Below are positions 60,301 through 64,000 of a stretch of DNA of 64,000 nt, one piece after another (the first letter of the stretch is position 1; each line of letters starts with the position of its first letter). Source of the stretch: Ectobacillus funiculus (GTDB taxonomy: Bacteria; Bacillota; Bacilli; Bacillales; Bacillaceae_G); assembly GCF_042429435.1 (NCBI RefSeq), contig NZ_JBHMAF010000196.1; one strand, 5' to 3'. A model generated the notes under the pieces. The model saw only the letters and a list, made by a program, of their open reading frames with translations. It had not been told where the DNA came from and searched no databases. Both the position numbers and the translations under genes were made by a program.

Positions 60301-61410
60301 TTATTTTGTTTCTTGTTTTGCTTTTTCAGCGTAGTATTCCTCAGCAATCTTATCTACTTCTTTTTTCAATTCCTCTACCATTACAGATTCCGGTACCTTA
60401 CGGACAATTTCACCTTTACGGAAGAGGAGGCCTTCACCGCGGGCGCCGGCAATACCGATATCCGCTTCCCGTGCTTCTCCCGGGCCGTTTACGGCGCAGC
60501 CTAATACAGCTACCTTAATCGGTGCTTTTATTTTGGAGATATATTCTTCCACTTCATTCGCAATGCTAATTAAATCAATTTCAATGCGGCCGCACGTTGG
60601 GCATGAAATTAACGTAGCAGCATTGGAAGAAAGACCAAATGATTTCAGTAATTCGCGTGCAACCTTTACTTCTTCTACTGGATCGGCACTTAAGGAAATG
60701 CGCAATGTATTGCCAATACCCTTGCTTAAGATTGCACCAAGACCTGCTGCGCTTTTTACCGTTCCGGCAAACAATGTTCCTGATTCTGTAATACCAAGAT
60801 GAAGCGGGTATTGAAAGGCCTTCGCTGCTTTCTCATATGCTTCGATTGCCAGATTTACATCAGATGCCTTCATGGATACGATAATATCATGGAAGTCGAG
60901 GTCTTCTAAAATCTTAATGTGATGAAGGGCGCTCTCTACCATGCCGTCCGCTGTTGGATAACCGTATTTCTCGAGAATATGACGCTCTAAAGAACCAGCA
61001 TTTACACCGATTCGAATTGGAATCCCTTTTGCTTTTGCGGCATTTACCACTGCTTCTACCTTTTCGCGTCTTCCGATATTTCCTGGGTTGATACGCACTT
61101 TATCTACGCCGCCCTCAATGGCCTTTAAAGCAAGGCGGTAGTCAAAGTGAATGTCTGCAACAAGAGGAATATTAATGCGCTTTTTAATATCGGCGATGGC
61201 GTTTGCAGCACGTTCATCTGGAACGGCAACACGAACAACCTGGCAGCCTGCCTCCTCTAGACGGAGAATTTCTGCCACTGTTGCCTCGACATCATGTGTC
61301 TTCGTTGTTGTCATACTTTGTATTACTAACTCATTATTTCCACCGATTGTTAAGTTTCCGACTTTCACCGGTCGGGTTTTTGTACGATGTGTAATTTCAT
61401 TCACGAACAT
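60301..61410 (-). CDS. ispG: 4-hydroxy-3-methylbut-2-en-1-yl diphosphate synthase
   Basis: Penultimate MEP-pathway enzyme with a [4Fe-4S] cluster. TIM barrel (TTTKTHDVEATVAEILRLEEAGCQ) and cluster domain with cysteines in ISCPTCGR and LGCAVNGPGE. 369 aa. AAGGAGAG before the ATG. Works with ispH at 52.0-53.0 kb. Confidence 0.96.
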   Translation of the reverse strand: MFVNEITHRTKTRPVKVGNLTIGGNNELVIQSMTTTKTHDVEATVAEILRLEEAGCQVVRVAVPDERAANAIADIKKRINIPLVADIHFDYRLALKAIEGGVDKVRINPGNIGRREKVEAVVNAAKAKGIPIRIGVNAGSLERHILEKYGYPTADGMVESALHHIKILEDLDFHDIIVSMKASDVNLAIEAYEKAAKAFQYPLHLGITESGTLFAGTVKSAAGLGAILSKGIGNTLRISLSADPVEEVKVARELLKSFGLSSNAATLISCPTCGRIEIDLISIANEVEEYISKIKAPIKVAVLGCAVNGPGEAREADIGIAGARGEGLLFRKGEIVRKVPESVMVEELKKEVDKIAEEYYAEKAKQETK

Positions 61411-61444
61411 ATCGCTCTCCTTGTAAAAGAGTTAACCGTAATGG

Positions 61445-61640
61445 CTGCTTTCCTGATCATATGAGTACTGTCTTAAGCTCCCTGCCTTCCCAAAGGAAGC
61501 TCCTTCGATTGAAGATAGAGGATTCTAGCCCGTACTCTTGTTTTAGTTTCACGCCACAGTTTTTTGCGGTTTCCTTTGCGACTCTTGTATGCTGTAGGCG
61601 AACGATAGCCAGCAGACGAGTGCTATTTACGCAACTACTA
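61445..61640 (-). mobile_element. Possible worn right end of an IS200/IS605-type element
   Basis: In the 340-bp gap before ispG the minus strand reads GGGCTAGAATCCTCTATCTT then AATCGAAGGAGCTTC, resembling the GAATC-CTC...GAGGAGCTTC end (omega-RNA scaffold) of TnpB-type elements, followed by a second stem (AGCTTCC / GGAAGGC). Open stretches upstream give basic peptides without a clear start. No transposase core is present. This is a guess from pattern memory. Confidence 0.25.
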
Positions 61641-61705
61641 CCACAGTAGAGTCGTTCTAGTTAATTTTACTATAGAAATAACTGTTTTGCTACGTAAAAG
61701 AGTGA

Positions 61706-61734
61706 CGCAGCCTCTTCCTGCTCATCAGGCTGCG
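61706..61734. terminator. Hairpin upstream of the ispG gap
   Basis: CGCAGCCT / AGGCTGCG with a 13-base loop; T-rich tails on both sides. Probably ends transcripts coming from yqgB-yqfZ on the minus strand. Confidence 0.5.
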
Positions 61735-61750
61735 CCTTTCACATTTCTTG

Positions 61751-61884
61751 CACTGTAAGAAAGTATAAATTTCCAGCTGGAAGCCAATTCGACGTAGCGG
61801 GAAATTTTAGGAATACAGTATAAGTGCAACTACGCCTCTGTCTTCGCCCAAGGGCAGGGCTCGCCAATCGGCGAGTTTTCTTTA
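61751..61884 (+). repeat. Interspersed repeat family A, copy 19 (full length, near consensus)
   Basis: CACTGTAAGAAAGTATAAAT to GGCGAGTTTTCTTTA, complete in every segment. Stem test position C-G. It lies against the direction of the flanking genes yqfZ and ispG. Confidence 0.95.
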
Positions 61885-61927
61885 AAGGTCTGTTTTTTAG
61901 GCATAAAGGACAAAAGTAAGAGGTTCT

Positions 61928-62272
61928 TCATTTATATAATGGGAATTTATATGTCTTTCCTATTCTTATCTTAGATGGGGATTCGTTTGTATTTAGCTTT
62001 TTAAAATCATTTGTAATCATATCCACAGAAGGTAACGTTCCTTCTTTGCTAATGGCTTCTACAATGGACAGAACGGTATCGCCGCTTTTGACCTCGATTT
62101 TTTTGTATGCAGCATCGGCTTGTTTTTGTTCACTTGTGCTGGAACCCATCGCAGGCTTTGCAGTTGCTTCCTGTGCTTTTGGTTTGAGAAGCGGCAGTGT
62201 GCCAACAGTTATATCGTAAAATAAAGAGTATCCAATGAGTAAAACAAACAGTGTTATGCCGATGCGTTTCAT
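61928..62272 (-). CDS. yqfZ: LysM-domain protein YqfZ
   Basis: 114 aa: N-terminal signal-like helix (GITLFVLLIGYSLFYD), a linker, then a LysM-type domain (KIEVKSGDTVLSIVEAIS ... IRIGKTYKFPLY) that should bind peptidoglycan. Matches YqfZ by place beside ispG; SigE-dependent in B. subtilis. ATG 62272 with AAGGAGGAG upstream; a longer frame to 62329 crosses the terminator. Confidence 0.85.
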   Translation of the reverse strand: MKRIGITLFVLLIGYSLFYDITVGTLPLLKPKAQEATAKPAMGSSTSEQKQADAAYKKIEVKSGDTVLSIVEAISKEGTLPSVDMITNDFKKLNTNESPSKIRIGKTYKFPLYK

Positions 62273-62313
62273 ACATTCTCCTCCTTCTTTGTAGAGAATA
62301 TATGCTTGTCCTA

Positions 62314-62344
62314 TAAAAAAATGCCGCAATAGGCGGCATTTTTA
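62314..62344 (-). terminator. Intrinsic terminator of yqgB
   Basis: Minus strand AAAATGCCGC / GCGGCATTTT, loop CTATT, seven T. Confidence 0.9.
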
Positions 62345-63118
62345 CAAGTTTTTTTTCTCTTTTATAGGAGGAATTTCTTTTAATGTTAAGAAAAGAACAA
62401 AACACGAAACAACGACAAAGATTAAAAACGAATGTAGGACCGTTATACTTAAAAACTTCATAACCATAAAAAATACGATTGGGATTGTAAAGCTGTAAGC
62501 TGTCAGCGTCCATGCCTGTTTATAGTTAACATTGCGATTCATTTGAGCAGCAATAAGCCTGCCAATGAAAGCAAGAGCGGTCACACCAAATAACATGATA
62601 AAGCTGTCAAATAAATACAAAAGTACACCTAAAACGACTAAGGCAATCGGATAAATGCTTCTAATCATGCTAAGAAATTCTTCTACATCCGTTTTCGAGA
62701 TCTTAGTATCGTTTAGTAACGAATATGTATATGCTTCATTGTTTGCATCCGAGACAAGAATGGCTTTATGTTTTAAGAAAAATAAGCCATCCTGATGTGT
62801 GAGGGAAGAGGGAAGTTCCTCGCTATTTGGGTCAAACAAGAATACAAAATCATTTTCGTTTTTTAGAATCGGTTCCTGTATATCCGCTTTTAGTTCTCCT
62901 TGCTCGATTGTAAATTCTGGAATTTCTGATTGTACAGTTCGTTCAACAAGAGATAGTTCTGTACGTACCAAATTTGTCAAATGAACCATTTCTGGAATAA
63001 GCATAAGTAAAGAAAGGAGGAATATGTATAAAATTGATTTCCCGATTTTTTGAAATCGATAGCGTGCCATAACTTTTGGAGAATATAAGCTTTTGTACAA
63101 CTGCTGGAATATTGACAT
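62342..63118 (-). CDS. yqgB: DUF1189 membrane protein YqgB
   Basis: 258 aa. One N-terminal membrane helix, an outer domain of about 110 residues, and four C-terminal helices (IALVVLGVLLYLFDSFIMLFG...). The N-terminus (FQQLYKSLYSPKVMARYRFQKIGKSI) is typical of DUF1189. Function unknown; place matches yqgB of B. subtilis. Confidence 0.85.
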   Translation of the reverse strand: MSIFQQLYKSLYSPKVMARYRFQKIGKSILYIFLLSLLMLIPEMVHLTNLVRTELSLVERTVQSEIPEFTIEQGELKADIQEPILKNENDFVFLFDPNSEELPSSLTHQDGLFFLKHKAILVSDANNEAYTYSLLNDTKISKTDVEEFLSMIRSIYPIALVVLGVLLYLFDSFIMLFGVTALAFIGRLIAAQMNRNVNYKQAWTLTAYSFTIPIVFFMVMKFLSITVLHSFLIFVVVSCFVLFLTLKEIPPIKEKKNL

Positions 63119-63230
63119 GATTTCACTTCCTTATTATTTTAAAATTCAGCACTTTTATTGTAACGCAGCAAGAAGAAGAAGAACAAGGAATAGCTATGGA
63201 AAAATATACAAGGATATGGAATAACTAGGA

Positions 63231-63260
63231 TTGACACAATTGTTTTACATATGATAAATT
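63231..63260 (+). promoter_or_regulatory. Promoter of the tRNA cluster
   Basis: TTGACA, 18 bp, TAAATT, about 30 bp before the first tRNA. Confidence 0.55.
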
Positions 63261-63290
63261 TATATATGTCTCAAGTGTGAAGGCTTTCAT

Positions 63291-63364
63291 GGCGGTGTAG
63301 CTCAGCTGGCTAGAGCGTACGGTTCATACCCGTAAGGTCGGGGGTTCGATCCCCTCCGCCGCTA
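63291..63364 (+). tRNA. tRNA-Met(CAT), elongator type
   Basis: Full cloverleaf: GGCGGTG acceptor, D-arm, anticodon loop TTCATAC, T-arm GGGGG-TTCGATC-CCCTC. First acceptor pair is G-U, as I recall for B. subtilis elongator tRNA-Met. CCA is not encoded (CTA follows). Confidence 0.92.
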
Positions 63365-63371
63365 CTATCAA

Positions 63372-63445
63372 GGACCCTTAGCTCAGCTGGTTAGAGCAGA
63401 CGGCTCATAACCGTCCGGTCGTAGGTTCGAGTCCTACAGGGTCCA
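63372..63445 (+). tRNA. tRNA-Ile(CAT), lysidine type
   Basis: GGACCCT acceptor, anticodon loop CTCATAA, T-arm GTAGG-TTCGAGT-CCTAC. The body matches the Bacillus tRNA-Ile2 whose CAU anticodon is changed to lysidine by TilS to read AUA. CCA is not encoded. Seven bases after the tRNA-Met. Confidence 0.85.
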
Positions 63446-63449
63446 TTTT

Positions 63450-63535
63450 GGAAAAATACCCAATTGGTTCAAGGGGTCGCACTCGAAATGTGGTAGGCGT
63501 GCAAGCGTGCGTGAGTTCGAATCCCACCTTTTCCG
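63450..63535 (+). tRNA. tRNA-Ser(CGA)-like gene, possibly degenerate
   Basis: Class II shape of 86 bases: acceptor GGAAAAA / CTTTTCC (A7-C66 mismatch), D-arm CCC/GGG, anticodon loop CTCGAAA, long variable arm (GCGTGC twice, pairing with G-U), T-arm GTGAG-TTCGAAT-CCCAC with one A-C mismatch, discriminator G as in tRNA-Ser. It would read UCG. Two mismatches in key stems make function doubtful. No encoded CCA. Confidence 0.6.
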
Positions 63536-63563
63536 TTCTGCCATACATATATCTAACAGCGCA

Positions 63564-63588
63564 AGCTCCCGAATTGGGGGCTTTTTTA
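63564..63588 (+). terminator. Intrinsic terminator of the tRNA cluster
   Basis: AGCTCCC / GGGGGCT with GAATT loop, then TTTTTT. Confidence 0.9.
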
Positions 63589-63589
63589 T

Positions 63590-63698
63590 GCTGTAAGAAA
63601 GGATAATTTCTAGCTGGAAGACCATTGGACGTAGCGAGAAATTTTAGGAGTACGGTATAAGGGCAACTACGCCTCTGTCTTCGCCAATCAGCGATGCC
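63590..63698 (+). repeat. Interspersed repeat family A, copy 20 (short form)
   Basis: GCTGTAAGAAAGGATAATTT to TCTTCGCCAATCAGCGATGC, directly after the tRNA terminator T-run. Stem test position T-A. The remaining gap to sodA (63699-63876) holds a probable TACAAT -10 near 63810 and nothing else seen. Confidence 0.88.
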
Positions 63699-63876
63699 GA
63701 TAAAAGCTGTTTTTGTTTTACCTAGTACAAGACGCTTTTTACGAGGGATTCGTATTTCAAATTGTACAAACCGGCAGCAGATTTATTTTCCATCTTGAAA
63801 AAATAGTGTACAATAAGTATGGGCTATAGGCAGACGAGCTTACGTCCGAGTACATATATACGGGAGGAATTACAAA

Positions 63877-64000
63877 ATGGCAAAATATGAATTACCACAA
63901 TTACCTTACGCTTATGATGCATTAGAGCCTCATATTGATAAGGAAACAATGAACATCCACCACACAAAGCACCACAACACTTACGTAACAAACGTAAACG
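63877..64000 (+). CDS. sodA: Superoxide dismutase (Mn/Fe), 5' end only
   Basis: First 41 codons, cut by the window end: MAKYELPQLPYAYDALEPHI and NIHHTKHHNTYVTNVN. The two metal and active-site histidine regions (HHTKHHNTYV) are typical of Mn/Fe SOD. CGGGAGGAA precedes the ATG. Removes superoxide in the cytoplasm. sodA follows the yqf/yqg block in B. subtilis as well. Confidence 0.94.
   Translation, partial: MAKYELPQLPYAYDALEPHIDKETMNIHHTKHHNTYVTNVN

Noticed and set aside
61411..61700. Small basic protein gene upstream of ispG
   Set aside because: Three overlapping open stretches exist, none with a ribosome site and start codon in register; kept only as a possible element relic.
63434..63625. 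63-aa minus-strand ORF
   Set aside because: Runs antisense across the Ser tRNA-like gene and its terminator.

Overview
This window is chromosomal DNA of a spore-forming Bacillaceae (Firmicutes). Gene order follows the conserved Bacillus yqe-yqf region (yqeG to sodA), and it carries sigK, gpr, sda, yqfC/yqfD and the comE locus. Several proteins (SigK, PhoH, Cdd, the VrrA-type YqfQ) look closest to the B. cereus clade from memory. glyQS is absent between recO and ccpN and sigK is uninterrupted, which fits that clade. Species cannot be fixed from the sequence alone.

Layout. 1-4.2 kb: bdbDC thiol-oxidation pair, sigK, divergent pssA/psd, and a 48-residue Sda on the minus strand next to a DnaA-box cluster. 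4.4-9.5 kb: yqeG-yqeH-aroE-yhbY-nadD-yqeK-rsfS-yqeM in one tight operon. 9.6-14.3 kb: comER opposite comEA-EB-EC, then yqzM. 14.8-21.5 kb: holA, rpsT, gpr, yqxA, lepA, hemW; spoIIP is missing from its usual place. 21.5-29.7 kb: CIRCE-controlled hrcA-grpE-dnaK-dnaJ, then prmA-rsmE-mtaB. 30-42 kb: deoC, rpsU-yqeY, a DUF421 gene, yqfC-yqfD-phoH-pgpH-ybeY-dgkA-cdd-era, yqzL-recO. 41.5-48 kb: ccpN-yqfL, a decayed ABC-transporter/two-component cassette, a frameshifted yqxD, and dnaG-sigA. 48-57 kb: cccA, trmK-yqfO, a DoxX gene, ispH, yqfQ (vrrA-type repeat gene), cshB, nfo, yqfT. 57-64 kb: yqfU, a Zur-boxed znuC-znuB-zur operon, ispG, yqfZ, yqgB, three tRNA-like genes and the 5' end of sodA.

The outstanding feature is a family of about 130-bp interspersed repeats: 20 recognisable copies or fragments in 64 kb, all intergenic, most starting directly after a T-tract. 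The 5' half is a long imperfect palindrome whose arms co-vary between copies. The 3' half ends in an intrinsic-terminator-like hairpin. Copies carry internal deletions, fuse with a second repeat type, supply a stop codon to one gene, and in one case fill almost the whole gap in front of nfo. A MITE/REP-like origin is inferred, not shown.

Functionally the region is housekeeping: translation and ribosome assembly, replication and transcription initiation (holA, dnaG, sigA), protein folding, isoprenoid synthesis (ispG, ispH), phospholipids (pssA, psd, dgkA), zinc homeostasis, DNA uptake and sporulation.
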